From assembly GCA_003446335.1 (NCBI GenBank), contig DMAZ01000070.1, positions 1 through 24,050 on the forward strand: 24,050 nucleotides of DNA, written 5' to 3'. A program made the position numbers and the translations under genes. The stretch comes from Lachnospiraceae bacterium. GTDB taxonomy: Bacteria > Bacillota_A > Clostridia > Lachnospirales > Lachnospiraceae. Positions within the stretch are counted from its first letter, which is position 1; every line of letters begins with the position of its first letter. Of this stretch, positions 1 through 7,727 are shown piece by piece. The notes below the pieces were generated by a model. The model saw only the letters and a list, made by a program, of their open reading frames with translations. It did no database searches and was not told the DNA's origin.

Positions 1-340
1 TCATAAGATAACTTTCAATCTCCCAACAGAAGGAAGCGGCAAATTCCGCGACCAGAAAAGACAGTGCACATTGGTATACCGCTTTCCACAGGCTGAAATC
101 ACAAGTGACATAGATGAATGTATACATTGAGAGGACTGCTACCGCCATGCAAGGGACCCAGAAAATAACAGGAACATGACCCGTCAGAACAAGAAAGACG
201 CACTGAAAGACAAGAAAGACAAAAGAGGCCAGGATCAAGTGCAGCCTGGTCTCACGCCTCGGAAAACAAAGACAGCATGTAAGGCATGCTCCCCACTCGG
301 CAATTGCGGTATATAACCTGGGTATATCTTCATAATTCAT
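1..340 (-). CDS. N-terminal membrane part of a sensor histidine kinase (partial, runs off the left edge)
   Basis: An open frame starts at ATG 340 on the minus strand and stays open to the window edge, giving about 113 residues. GGAGA sits about 8 nt upstream of the ATG. After a short N-terminus (MNYEDIPRLYTAIAEWGACL) come hydrophobic stretches that read as two to three membrane helices, for example LILASFVFLVFQCVFLVL. No kinase domain is visible because the gene is cut. The start lies 36 nt after the stop of the LytTR response regulator, the usual order for an AgrC/VirS-like GHKL sensor kinase operon. The histidine kinase call is inferred from this context and the membrane topology; the visible part alone could be any multi-pass membrane protein. 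Confidence 0.6.
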   Translation of the reverse strand, partial: MNYEDIPRLYTAIAEWGACLTCCLCFPRRETRLHLILASFVFLVFQCVFLVLTGHVPVIFWVPCMAVAVLSMYTFIYVTCDFSLWKAVYQCALSFLVAEFAASFCWEIESYLM

Positions 341-376
341 TCTGAGTCTCCACGTCTTGACGGATCGTTTTTGCGG

Positions 377-1084
377 TCATACGGAACTGCCAATATACTC
401 CGACATAGCCATCATGAATTCCGCTTTGCGGGCTCGACTTATGAGCAGCTTCTGTCCGCCGATCAGGCAGCATCCGTCCTGGACGCCCTCCACATGTTTC
501 ATATTTACAAGATACCCTTTATTACTCCGAAAAAAACCCAGCGGAGCCAGTTCTTCCTCCGCGGAAGACATCTTGGTCCGAATACGGTAATCCCCCTTTG
601 TCGTATGATAGACCAGATTATGTCCCTCACTCTCTGCGTACAAAATATCGTCGACCCGGATCTTCCGTATCCCCTGAGAATAATTCAATGTAATCGTGCT
701 ATTCTTCTCTGTGGGAATACGGCCGATCGCCCGCTCCAGCTTTCTCTCAAAAGAGAAATAGCTGACGGGCTTGACAATATAATCGAGCGCATCGACCTCA
801 TATCCCCGAATCGCGTAATCCACCCTGTTGGTGATGAACATGATGATAACATCTCTGTCAACTTTGCGTATTTCTTCCGCCGCTGACATGCCATCCATAA
901 ATCTCATCTGGATATCCATCAGGATTATGTCAAAATCTCCGCTGTAGCCGTGTACGATCTCATCACCGTCATGGAATCTGACTGCTCTGATGATCGTATT
1001 TTTCTCCATGGCATACTGCTTTACGAACTCGGACAACTGTTCTGCATATATGTCTTCATCTTCAACAATTGCTATTCTGATCAC
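377..1084 (-). CDS. LytTR-family response regulator (AgrA/VirR type)
   Basis: This 235-residue protein has an N-terminal receiver domain (about 1-120) and a C-terminal LytTR DNA-binding domain (about 130-230). Receiver hallmarks are all present: acidic cluster E8-D9-E10, phosphoacceptor D57 in ILMDIQM, T85 in MFITN, and K105 in YIVKP. The LytTR part shows the typical DILYAES strand and the FFRSNKGYLVNMKHV segment. The start is GTG at 1084, chosen because GGAGGTGTAAA lies immediately upstream. It is the first gene of a two-gene unit with the partial sensor kinase. The family binds imperfect direct repeats and often controls virulence, bacteriocin or cell-surface genes. No peptide pheromone gene is visible beside it, so the signal is unknown. 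Confidence 0.93.
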   Translation of the reverse strand: MIRIAIVEDEDIYAEQLSEFVKQYAMEKNTIIRAVRFHDGDEIVHGYSGDFDIILMDIQMRFMDGMSAAEEIRKVDRDVIIMFITNRVDYAIRGYEVDALDYIVKPVSYFSFERKLERAIGRIPTEKNSTITLNYSQGIRKIRVDDILYAESEGHNLVYHTTKGDYRIRTKMSSAEEELAPLGFFRSNKGYLVNMKHVEGVQDGCCLIGGQKLLISRARKAEFMMAMSEYIGSSV

Positions 1085-1153
1085 TTTACACCTCCGGTGA
1101 CTGGATCATTTTGATCAAGACAGTGCGTTCAATATGAAGCGGGATAGTATTTC

Positions 1154-1432
1154 TTATTCGTCCCAGCCGTCATAAAACCTGACATTCACACCGATATTCC
1201 TGGCTATTTCGCCTTCTTTCAGTTCAAGGTCTTCCAGATCGGATACCGGGGGAAAAACGGGTATATCTTCCTCAAGTTCAAGACGGATCCAATCCGCTTC
1301 CGCTTCGATCGCATTGCGGATGGCATCGTCCAGACTGTAACCGCTCACCTCACAGCAAGCCAGGTCGACAAATTTTCCGTCGTATCCTCCTTCCGAATTT
1401 TTCTTAAAAATAGCGGGATAAGTAAATTTCAT
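1154..1432 (-). CDS. HicB-like protein (type II antitoxin fold), no HicA partner
   Basis: This 92-residue protein starts MKFTYPAIFKKNSEGGYDGK and continues with FVDLACCEVSGYSLDDAIRNAIEA. That is the HicB pattern: a two-strand start, the F-x-D-L-x-x-C segment and a helix following the SLDDA motif. ATG 1432 is chosen because AGGAG lies upstream with good spacing; an in-frame upstream start would add 11 residues without a ribosome binding site. It has no C-terminal helix-turn-helix or ribbon-helix-helix DNA-binding domain. HicB antitoxins usually sit beside a HicA RNase toxin of about 60 residues, but neither flank has room for one (69 nt downstream, about 140 nt upstream). It is therefore an orphan HicB-like protein, possibly a remnant or a solitary regulator. 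Confidence 0.8.
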   Translation of the reverse strand: MKFTYPAIFKKNSEGGYDGKFVDLACCEVSGYSLDDAIRNAIEAEADWIRLELEEDIPVFPPVSDLEDLELKEGEIARNIGVNVRFYDGWDE

Positions 1433-1540
1433 AACATTCTCCTGTACGATAAAGCGGATGTTCAAGATCCGCTGTGTTCAATACTCTTTTTTTATGGTTT
1501 TATTTTATCATATAATTATTCCCGTTACTAATGAATCGAC

Positions 1541-1571
1541 ATAAAAAGAGACGGGATCCTGCTCCCGTCTC
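1541..1571 (-). terminator. Intrinsic terminator after the glnA-ANTAR operon
   Basis: A perfect 9-bp stem (GAGACGGGA at 1548-1556 with TCCCGTCTC at 1563-1571) encloses a 6-nt loop. On the minus strand it is followed by a five-T run (complement of 1543-1547). It sits 4 nt after the stop codon of the ANTAR regulator gene and would end the glnA operon. Confidence 0.85.
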
Positions 1572-1574
1572 TGA

Positions 1575-2123
1575 TCACATGGAAAACAGGTCGAGTACCA
1601 TCTGGGCCGTCTCGACCATGGAAGTTCCGGTGTCCATCGCTGTTTTCTGCAGATATCGGTGTGCCTCCGGTTCTGTCATGTTATTACGGTTCATAAGAAG
1701 TTTTTTCGCGTTCTCTATATCCTGCCTGTCCTTCGCAGACCGCACCCCCGGCCGCTTGTTCTTTTTTCTGATCCGGACTTCAATGGTCCGCTGCATCATG
1801 GCGACCGTCTCGGTCAGATCTCTCACTTTCACAGGCAGCGGGAGACATACTATATCATTTTCTCTCAGATCGGGCAGAATAGATTCCCTCGCCATAAGAA
1901 GCATCTGGAAATCCGAAGGCATATTGTCCCGTATCTCCGTATACAACATATCCGCCATCTGATAGCCGCAGATCACGATCCCGCCCTTAAGGCTGTCAAT
2001 AAGACCGATCGCCTGCAGGCCGGTACTGCACACAGCGGTCACCGTAAAACCATTCCGCACCAGAACATTGCGAATGTTCTTTGCGTCTTCTATTTTACGA
2101 AAAACCACAATTATGTTAACCAC
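1575..2123 (-). CDS. ANTAR-domain antitermination regulator with a degenerate receiver (NitR/NasT-like)
   Basis: This 182-residue protein has a receiver-like domain (about 1-105), a coiled helix (about 105-130) and a C-terminal ANTAR RNA-binding domain (about 128-178). The ANTAR domain is recognised by DIENAKKLLMNRNNMTEPEAH followed by RYLQKTAM. The receiver lacks its phosphorylation site: the position of the phospho-Asp in the D-I-Q-M motif is Gly53 (ICGYQM), the N-terminal acidic pair is missing (IIVVFRK), and the usual K-P is L-P. It starts at GTG 2123 with AGGAG 5 nt upstream, 20 nt after glnA. ANTAR proteins prevent premature transcription termination by stabilising hexaloop hairpins in leader RNA. 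A glnA-linked ANTAR gene of this kind is known in clostridia (nitR). Its likely target is the glnA leader. Activation is probably by ligand or protein contact, for example with GlnA itself, but that is inference. Confidence 0.9.
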   Translation of the reverse strand: MVNIIVVFRKIEDAKNIRNVLVRNGFTVTAVCSTGLQAIGLIDSLKGGIVICGYQMADMLYTEIRDNMPSDFQMLLMARESILPDLRENDIVCLPLPVKVRDLTETVAMMQRTIEVRIRKKNKRPGVRSAKDRQDIENAKKLLMNRNNMTEPEAHRYLQKTAMDTGTSMVETAQMVLDLFSM

Positions 2124-2143
2124 TTAAGCTCCTTTCGGAACAA

Positions 2144-3478
2144 TCAGATTTTGTTCAGATATTGTTCCAGCTCCCACCCTGTGATCTGGGCAGAATACTG
2201 ACTCCACTCCTTTTTCCTCGCCTCAACATACTTGCCGGAAATATGTTTTCCAAGAACGCTCTTTATAAATTCATCCTTCTCAAACTCAGAAAGGGCTTCG
2301 AACAAATTCCCGGGGAGCTGTTCAATATTCCTCTCTCTGCGCTCCGTATCCGTAAATTCTGCTACATTTCCCTTTATCGGAGCCGGCGGTTCGATCTTGT
2401 TCCGGATTCCCCACAGTCCGGCACTGAGGCACACGGCGAGCGCCAGGTAAGGATTGGCCGCCGGATCCGGACTTCTGAGTTCAATGCGCTTTCCTTCATC
2501 CGCATCCGCGTAAGGAATCCTGATGAGCGGAGATCTGTTCTGTGTCCCCCAGGAGATATAGACCGGTGCCTCATAACCGGGCGTCAGCCTCTTATAGGAG
2601 TTGACGATCGGATTCAATATGGCACTCATGCCTTTTATGTGCTGCATGATCCCGCCGATAAAATAGATCCCCTCTTCAGACAGAGCTGTCGGATCCTCCC
2701 TGTTGACAAATACATTTTTTCCGTCCTTATGGAGAGAGAAGTTCAGATGCATACCGGATCCGTCTACACCGACATTGGGTTTTGGCATGAAAGTGGCATG
2801 AAGACCATGCTGCCTTGCGATCGTACGGACCGCAAGCTTAAAAGTCATAATATTATCGGCTGTTTTCAATGCCTCATCGTAATGAAAATCGATCTCATGC
2901 TGACCCGGTGCACCCTCATGATGGCTCGTCTCAATTTCAAATCCCATATCCTCCAGCGTCAGTACAATATCACGGCGCGCATTCTCTCCGAAATCGATCG
3001 GTCCGAGATCGAAATAACCGGCCTGCTCACTGGTATCCGTCGTCGGATTGGCGGCGTCGTCCGTCTGAAAAAGAAAGAATTCGCATTCAGTACCGACATT
3101 GAAGGTGTAACCTTCCTTTCCGGCTTCCTCAACGACCTTCTTGAGAATATGGCGGGGATCACCTTCGAAAGGAGTCTTATCTGTCTTATATACATCACAG
3201 ATCATACGCGCCACTTTCCCCTGCTGCGGTCTCCACGGAAATATAGTAAATGTATCCAGGTCCGGCACAAGAAACATATCGGACTCCTCAATGCGTACGA
3301 AACCTTCGATCGAAGATCCGTCGAACATGATCTTTCCGCTGAGTGCTTTAAGCAGCTGTGAGGGAGTGATCGCAATATTTTTCAGAGTTCCGAACAGATC
3401 AGTGAACTGAAGTCGGATGAATGCAACATCTTCATCTCTGACCATGTTTATAATGTCTTTAGGGGTATAGTGGCTCAT
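2144..3478 (-). CDS. glnA: Glutamine synthetase, type I-alpha
   Basis: This 444-residue enzyme makes glutamine from glutamate, ammonia and ATP in the cytoplasm. It is full length for GSI-alpha and shows the family signatures in order: MFDGSSIEGFVRIEESDM (51-68), NVGTECEFFLF (metal-site Glu), HHEGAPGQHEIDF, GSGMHLNFSL, NSYKRLTPGYEAPVYISWG and RIELRSPDPAANPYLALAV. Arg62 matches the feedback-control arginine of Bacillus GS. The C-terminus reads NIEQLPGNLFEAL instead of the adenylylation-Tyr motif of GSI-beta, so adenylylation is not expected. ATG 3478 has GAGGAGG upstream. The gene is first in an operon with the ANTAR regulator. Its leader has a promoter, a terminator and an ANTAR-like hairpin, so transcription attenuation is the likely control. 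Confidence 0.98.
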   Translation of the reverse strand: MSHYTPKDIINMVRDEDVAFIRLQFTDLFGTLKNIAITPSQLLKALSGKIMFDGSSIEGFVRIEESDMFLVPDLDTFTIFPWRPQQGKVARMICDVYKTDKTPFEGDPRHILKKVVEEAGKEGYTFNVGTECEFFLFQTDDAANPTTDTSEQAGYFDLGPIDFGENARRDIVLTLEDMGFEIETSHHEGAPGQHEIDFHYDEALKTADNIMTFKLAVRTIARQHGLHATFMPKPNVGVDGSGMHLNFSLHKDGKNVFVNREDPTALSEEGIYFIGGIMQHIKGMSAILNPIVNSYKRLTPGYEAPVYISWGTQNRSPLIRIPYADADEGKRIELRSPDPAANPYLALAVCLSAGLWGIRNKIEPPAPIKGNVAEFTDTERRERNIEQLPGNLFEALSEFEKDEFIKSVLGKHISGKYVEARKKEWSQYSAQITGWELEQYLNKI

Positions 3479-3543
3479 AGTTTTTCCTCCTCGTGTGCTT
3501 AGTTTTAAGGCAAAGCACCTCTCCTTTTTCTGTTTTATTCTTC

Positions 3544-3578
3544 AAAAAAAGGCGCCCGGAACGACAGTCCCGAACGCC
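3544..3578 (-). terminator. Intrinsic terminator (attenuator) in the glnA leader
   Basis: On the minus strand GGCGTTCGGGAC (3578-3567), loop TGTC, and GTTCCGGGCGCC (3562-3551) form a 12-bp stem that includes three G-U pairs, followed by seven Ts (3550-3544). It lies between the glnA promoter and the glnA start codon (66 nt away), so it acts as an attenuator rather than only ending the upstream gene. Its 5' arm overlaps the ANTAR-like hairpin at 3571-3586; the two structures cannot form together. Confidence 0.88.
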
Positions 3579-3586
3579 CTTGTTCG
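3571..3586 (-). promoter_or_regulatory. Candidate ANTAR-target hairpin (antiterminator) of glnA
   Basis: On the minus strand CGAAC and GTTCG form a 5-bp stem around the six-base loop AAGGGC. The loop has A at position 1 and G at position 4, the signature reported for RNA targets of ANTAR proteins. Its 3' arm uses bases of the terminator's 5' arm, so protein binding would favour read-through. Usual ANTAR targets have two such hairpins. Here only one is seen, and the predicted transcript starts right at it. An ANTAR gene is the second gene of the same operon. Confidence 0.6.
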
Positions 3587-3592
3587 CGATTT

Positions 3593-3621
3593 ATGATACG
3601 CTGAAGCGTCATATATGTCAA
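3593..3621 (-). promoter_or_regulatory. SigmaA-type promoter of glnA
   Basis: The minus strand reads TTGACA (3621-3616), a 17-nt spacer, then TATCAT (3598-3593). The transcript would begin near 3587-3585, immediately before the ANTAR-like hairpin. The spacer contains a dyad ACGCT-TC-AGCGT (3598-3609) that could bind a repressor; no clear GlnR box is seen. Confidence 0.8.
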
Positions 3622-3688
3622 GTTCTCAGGCATCTGACACGCCATGAAAAGTCACTCGGTCTTACCGGATTGGTCTCTCCCGTCATGC

Positions 3689-6600
3689 TCACTCCATCGG
3701 AACTCTGAATCGGTAAGTGCCGGATATCAATTCGTATACCGCGCACGTCTGTCCGTTCCGCTTCTCCGTTCCCGTATATTCAGCACCTCTCGGCACACGC
3801 ATGGAATCGGCCTGTTCTTTGCTGATGGGGAGATACAGCGTCGCAGCAGCATTTGCAGGAACTTCACAGGTATAACTCCGGATTTTTCCCCCGGAGGCAT
3901 CCCAGCCGCTGCGGATCGTTCCGGCCATCGACTCATACGAGGCTTTTACGCTCGTCAACGTTCTTCCGGAATCCACCGCAGGCTGAAGAATTATATGCGT
4001 AAGACCCGGTCTCTCCGGATCCGGTGCGATTCCCGCAAGATATCGGTACATCCACTCCCCGACAGAGTCCATGGCGTATCCATACGGGTTACGCCCTGCC
4101 CCCTCATGATCCAGATCGTAAAGCCATGACGGATAATCCTTCGTCTTCAGAAGATCACAGGCAAGATCCGTATACCCGTACTCGCTGAGTACCGGCAGGG
4201 CAACGCCAATTCCCAGAAGCCCCACATTAAGCGTATCCTCCGCATCTCCGGGTCTCAGCATACTTCCCGGGTTGTTGATCCCGGATACAAGATTCGCCAG
4301 CATATTGACTCTCTGATCCTCGTTCCTGAAAAGACCCAGCTTTAATGCCCAGAAAAGAGCTGTCTGCGAATTGTCAACGATCGGCGTCCCGTCTTTATCC
4401 TCCGTGAGACCATCCGCTGAGGCTGAAAGAATATTCCCCTCCTCATCCAGATACTTATTCATAAAATCTTCTCTGAACTGAACAAGCCTCTCCTCATAGG
4501 CAGCGGCGAAATCCTCCCGCTCCAATGCTTCCGATACCTTCTGCATGATTTCCGTATCATACATTCGATAGATCTCCGCCATGTATTTTCCGGATGTGCC
4601 TGCAATTGCCAGAAAATCTCCGTTCAACGGTATCTCATAGCTTTCCGTATAGACTCTGTTCATGTAGGTGGCCATATCATTGAAATGCTCTTCCAGCACA
4701 GCAGTATTGCCTGTCATCTGATACAACTGCCATGGAATAATGATCCCCGCGTCACTGCCTCCCGCAACATTCATGTTGTCTTCTGCTTCGGCAAGCGGAG
4801 CCGTCAGTCCGTAGATTCCCTCTGTCTGCCGCCCCTGTTCCTGAACAGTCGCAATAAAGTGATCAAAAAATGCGCGGGTATCTGCTGTGTACAGATCCGT
4901 CAATTCCAGGATCTGAGCAAATGTAAGAGACCCCTCCCTCTCTCCGCTGCGCACGCTGCGGTTCGGCACCGAGACATCATTGGCAAGGCGATTCACCGCG
5001 ATCGACTCAATGATCCTGTTGATATCATCATTGGAAGTCCGGATTTCTCCGGTCTTTCTGCCCTGACTCGTAAAGACTTTTCCCGTGATTTTCCGGATCG
5101 TCAGAATTTCGTCCGTCTCTATCTCAACATAGCGGTACCCCTGATAGGTCTCTCTGGGGAAAAATTCCTCTTCCTCATCACCGCCGAGAACATAGATATT
5201 GGTGACCGCACCGTCAAGTCGGATGGACCCGATCGGTCCGTCCGGCTCCTCTGCCGTCTCAGCTGCATCTCCGCCTGCTGTCCCGTCCTCTGATCCTTCG
5301 CCGGAGATCTCCGCCCGGCCATCTGTTTCCTCCGCTGTCAATTCGTCTTCTGACGGTCCTTCGTTCAGACGTTCGGCATAGGTCAGTGTGATCACTGTCC
5401 CGGCTTCCCCGCTGACCGTCACGTCGACCTGACCGGAGAGATATTTTCCGAAATCACAGATCAGCTTCTCTCCGGGAACCAGCCGGATCGCGTCTTTTTC
5501 TTTCTCCACCGTGTTCGGTTCATGCCGTAATGCTTCACCATACGGTCTCCCGGCACTCCCGACATCAGAAATGTCTGCCTCATGATAACAGTAAGCAGTC
5601 TCATATTTCTGTTCGTATTCATCGGCGATCCGCGCTGTCCCCGCATACGACGGTACGATTGTTCCGCCATAGCGCGCGATCGTCACACCGGTCCATTTAT
5701 CGACCTGCTCTATATAATCATCCCCGGTCCATCCTTGGGTCACGGCGGCAGCCCGGTTGTCGATCATACAGCTCACCGGTCCGATTCTGCGGGTCATGGC
5801 AGACGGTGTATCCTCCGAATTTTCTTCACCACTCTCTCCGGATTCCTCAGCAGCCTCTTCAGAAATCCCGGCGGTTGCTCCATCCGGCACATCCGTCTCG
5901 ATCATGCCCTTAATTCCGCCGATTTCCACCCCGGAATAATTACCGGAATACCAGCCTGAGCTTCCGGTAGAAATCGTCTGGGTCGTACCGTCGGCATATC
6001 GCAGGATCAGTCTGACTGCCGTCCCCATCTCGCATACGGAATCATCCGGTCCGAAAGCCGCCTCATAGAGAGAAGATTCTCCATGATCATCTCCATACCA
6101 GCCTTTCGACAGAGCGATACCGATCGTCGCCTTATTGTCGAACAGGTTATCACGAAAATTCTCGGTGACATCATAGGTCTGATAGGTCACGGTATGATTA
6201 TAATCCGTCAGGCCGGGAGCCAGTACAGTCTGACTTCCGCCGGTTCCTCTCACTTCCTTCCCCTCAACATAGGCCCTGTAATTTCCCATTGCCGTTATGT
6301 AGAGGTACGCTTCCCGTATGGTCATGCGGCGGATCTCTGCCTGCGTCCTTACAAGAGAAACTTTATTATCTTCCTGGATCGGGATGATCCAGTCCGTTTC
6401 GGAGAAGTCTGTCTCCGTGACGAATGTCGCTGCTTTCGATACAACTTTCCAGCCCCACGTCGGCTGTACATACACTCTCCAGGAATACCGCTTCTCCTTT
6501 TCCAGTATCAGACCTTCCGCACGGATGTACATCGTATCTCCGCTTTCGACCTCACCGCTGGTCCAGATCGGATTGCCGCTCCCGTCTTCGCCCTCAAAAA

Positions 6601-6856
6601 TTCTTATCTCGTAGGTTTTCTGGGCCTGCCCTTTTACTTTCGATGACATATTCCATGAAAAATGCGGCTCTGACTCCGTACTGACTCCCATGGGTTCCGT
6701 CTCAAAATTGACTGTGAGGTCCTTTACGACAGTAAGACCTTCCACCAGCAGTTCAATCCCGATCATGACCGCGATGATTGTGAACAGGATTGCAAGTATC
6801 TTCAGGGCATCGATCAGACATCTCTTTTTTGTTCGTTCTTCATATGTTCTTTTCAT
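3689..6856 (-). CDS. Membrane-anchored GH78 (alpha-L-rhamnosidase)-like protein with degenerate catalytic motifs
   Basis: This is a 1055-residue protein. A single N-terminal membrane helix (about 17-40) suggests an anchored, outward-facing protein. It keeps GH78 architecture: an N-terminal Ig-like domain (about 48-148), the Bac_rhamnosid_N sandwich (AYLYITAMGNYRAYVEGK and LAPGLTDYNHTVTYQTYDV, 183-256), a second beta-sandwich (IRLVPGEKLICDFGKYLSG, FFPRETYQGYRYVEIE), the alpha6 barrel (about 600-940), and a C-terminal sandwich. The usual C-P-Q-R-D-E-R-L-G-W-T-G-D motif is replaced by VPNRSVRSGEREGS (630-643). The segment that normally carries T-x-W-E-x-W and N-H-Y is contracted to EGAGRNPYGYAMDSVGEW (918-934). 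Two acidic Ser/Gly/Glu-rich inserts (about 331-351, 500-541) interrupt the sandwich domains. It may be a non-catalytic glycan binder or have another activity. The SD is weak. Confidence 0.85.
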   Translation of the reverse strand: MKRTYEERTKKRCLIDALKILAILFTIIAVMIGIELLVEGLTVVKDLTVNFETEPMGVSTESEPHFSWNMSSKVKGQAQKTYEIRIFEGEDGSGNPIWTSGEVESGDTMYIRAEGLILEKEKRYSWRVYVQPTWGWKVVSKAATFVTETDFSETDWIIPIQEDNKVSLVRTQAEIRRMTIREAYLYITAMGNYRAYVEGKEVRGTGGSQTVLAPGLTDYNHTVTYQTYDVTENFRDNLFDNKATIGIALSKGWYGDDHGESSLYEAAFGPDDSVCEMGTAVRLILRYADGTTQTISTGSSGWYSGNYSGVEIGGIKGMIETDVPDGATAGISEEAAEESGESGEENSEDTPSAMTRRIGPVSCMIDNRAAAVTQGWTGDDYIEQVDKWTGVTIARYGGTIVPSYAGTARIADEYEQKYETAYCYHEADISDVGSAGRPYGEALRHEPNTVEKEKDAIRLVPGEKLICDFGKYLSGQVDVTVSGEAGTVITLTYAERLNEGPSEDELTAEETDGRAEISGEGSEDGTAGGDAAETAEEPDGPIGSIRLDGAVTNIYVLGGDEEEEFFPRETYQGYRYVEIETDEILTIRKITGKVFTSQGRKTGEIRTSNDDINRIIESIAVNRLANDVSVPNRSVRSGEREGSLTFAQILELTDLYTADTRAFFDHFIATVQEQGRQTEGIYGLTAPLAEAEDNMNVAGGSDAGIIIPWQLYQMTGNTAVLEEHFNDMATYMNRVYTESYEIPLNGDFLAIAGTSGKYMAEIYRMYDTEIMQKVSEALEREDFAAAYEERLVQFREDFMNKYLDEEGNILSASADGLTEDKDGTPIVDNSQTALFWALKLGLFRNEDQRVNMLANLVSGINNPGSMLRPGDAEDTLNVGLLGIGVALPVLSEYGYTDLACDLLKTKDYPSWLYDLDHEGAGRNPYGYAMDSVGEWMYRYLAGIAPDPERPGLTHIILQPAVDSGRTLTSVKASYESMAGTIRSGWDASGGKIRSYTCEVPANAAATLYLPISKEQADSMRVPRGAEYTGTEKRNGQTCAVYELISGTYRFRVPME

Positions 6857-6915
6857 ACGGTTCTCTGTCAGAAAATATCTATCAATTCACCTTTTTTTGC
6901 CACAAATCAACTATT

Positions 6916-6944
6916 AGGATAGCACACTTTATCTGAAAAGGAAA
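6916..6944 (-). promoter_or_regulatory. Possible promoter of the GH78-like gene
   Basis: The minus strand has TTTCCT (6944-6939), a 17-nt spacer and TATCCT (6921-6916), the latter preceded by TGC as in an extended -10. The -35 is poor, so this is a tentative call based on position and the extended -10. Confidence 0.4.
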
Positions 6945-6961
6945 TGTGTCATTTGGAACGC

Positions 6962-6987
6962 AAAAAGGCTGCCGCATTGCGGCAGCC
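6962..6987 (-). terminator. Intrinsic terminator after ribU
   Basis: GGCTGCCGC (6967-6975) and GCGGCAGCC (6979-6987) form a perfect 9-bp stem with a 3-nt loop. On the minus strand five Ts follow (complement of 6962-6966). It lies about 30 nt after the ribU stop codon. Confidence 0.9.
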
Positions 6988-7018
6988 CCTTCTATTCTTT
7001 CTTCGAAGACCGGTGGTC

Positions 7019-7675
7019 TCACACATTCACGCCCTTAATGATCCTGCTGATCCTCTTGTAAAGAAGCAGCGTGAGGACAGAAACAAGAACGCCCTTCACC
7101 AGATTGAACGGTGCGACCAGAAGCAGCGCGAAGGAAAGTGCACTGTTTATGGATGCATGCATTGCAGTGCCGACAGAGATCAGGGCTTCCATCCCGCCCA
7201 TGAACTGTGCGTAGAAAGGCAGCAGCAGATACGCATTCAGGAAAACGCCCGCGATGATCATGACAGCCGTGCCGACAGTCAGGCCGATCAAAGCCCCCCT
7301 GCGGGTCTTATTGACACTGTAGATGATCGATGCCGGTGCAACGAGCGCACAGCCGATCAGAAAATTCGCCAGCTCTCCTACACCGAATGTAAGTGTTCCG
7401 TTAATAACAAGATTGAGCAGGATCTTGACCAGTTCGATCACAATGCCTGCAATCGGCCCGAAAGCGAAAGCACCGATGAGGACCGGTACCTCCGAGAAGT
7501 CCAGTTTATAGAAGGATGGGGCGATGAACGGAATCGGGAACTCGAACAGCATGAGAACAGCCGCTATGGCTGAGAGCATGCCGATGGACGCAATCATACG
7601 GACCCTTGATGTACTGCCTGCCTGTGCTTTCTTAATTTCTTTCATTTTACCGGCTTCCATTGTTTCTGTTGACAT
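7019..7675 (-). CDS. ribU: Riboflavin ECF transporter S-component RibU
   Basis: This 218-residue membrane protein has about six hydrophobic helices. It carries the RibU signature FYKLDFSEVPVLIGAFAFGP near residue 50-75, preceded by an A-rich first helix (MIASIGMLSAIAAVLMLFEF). RibU binds riboflavin and works with the shared EcfA/A'/T energising module encoded elsewhere to import the vitamin. ATG 7675 is chosen because AGGAG sits 6 nt upstream; an upstream in-frame ATG at 7714 has no ribosome binding site and would add a charged 13-residue stretch. It is a single-gene unit with its own terminator, directly downstream of an FMN riboswitch, which independently supports the riboflavin assignment. 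Confidence 0.95.
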   Translation of the reverse strand: MSTETMEAGKMKEIKKAQAGSTSRVRMIASIGMLSAIAAVLMLFEFPIPFIAPSFYKLDFSEVPVLIGAFAFGPIAGIVIELVKILLNLVINGTLTFGVGELANFLIGCALVAPASIIYSVNKTRRGALIGLTVGTAVMIIAGVFLNAYLLLPFYAQFMGGMEALISVGTAMHASINSALSFALLLVAPFNLVKGVLVSVLTLLLYKRISRIIKGVNV

Positions 7676-7727
7676 TTTGAACTCCTTTCTGATTTTGAGA
7701 TGGATCTGTTTCACAGGGAGTTCAACG

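Noticed and set aside
1085..1153. Search for a HicA toxin or an AgrD-type pheromone gene next to the HicB-like and LytTR genes
   Set aside because: The gap is only 69 nt and holds no open frame of suitable size; only a small palindrome GATCA-TTT-TGATC (1104-1116) is seen.
2162..3361. Long plus-strand open frame opposite glnA
   Set aside because: It is antisense to a complete, highly conserved glutamine synthetase gene and its translation has no recognisable domain and no ribosome binding site.
3616..3640. Possible GlnR operator upstream of glnA
   Set aside because: TGTCA and TGACA half-sites are present but their spacing does not fit the TGTNA-N7-TNACA operator.
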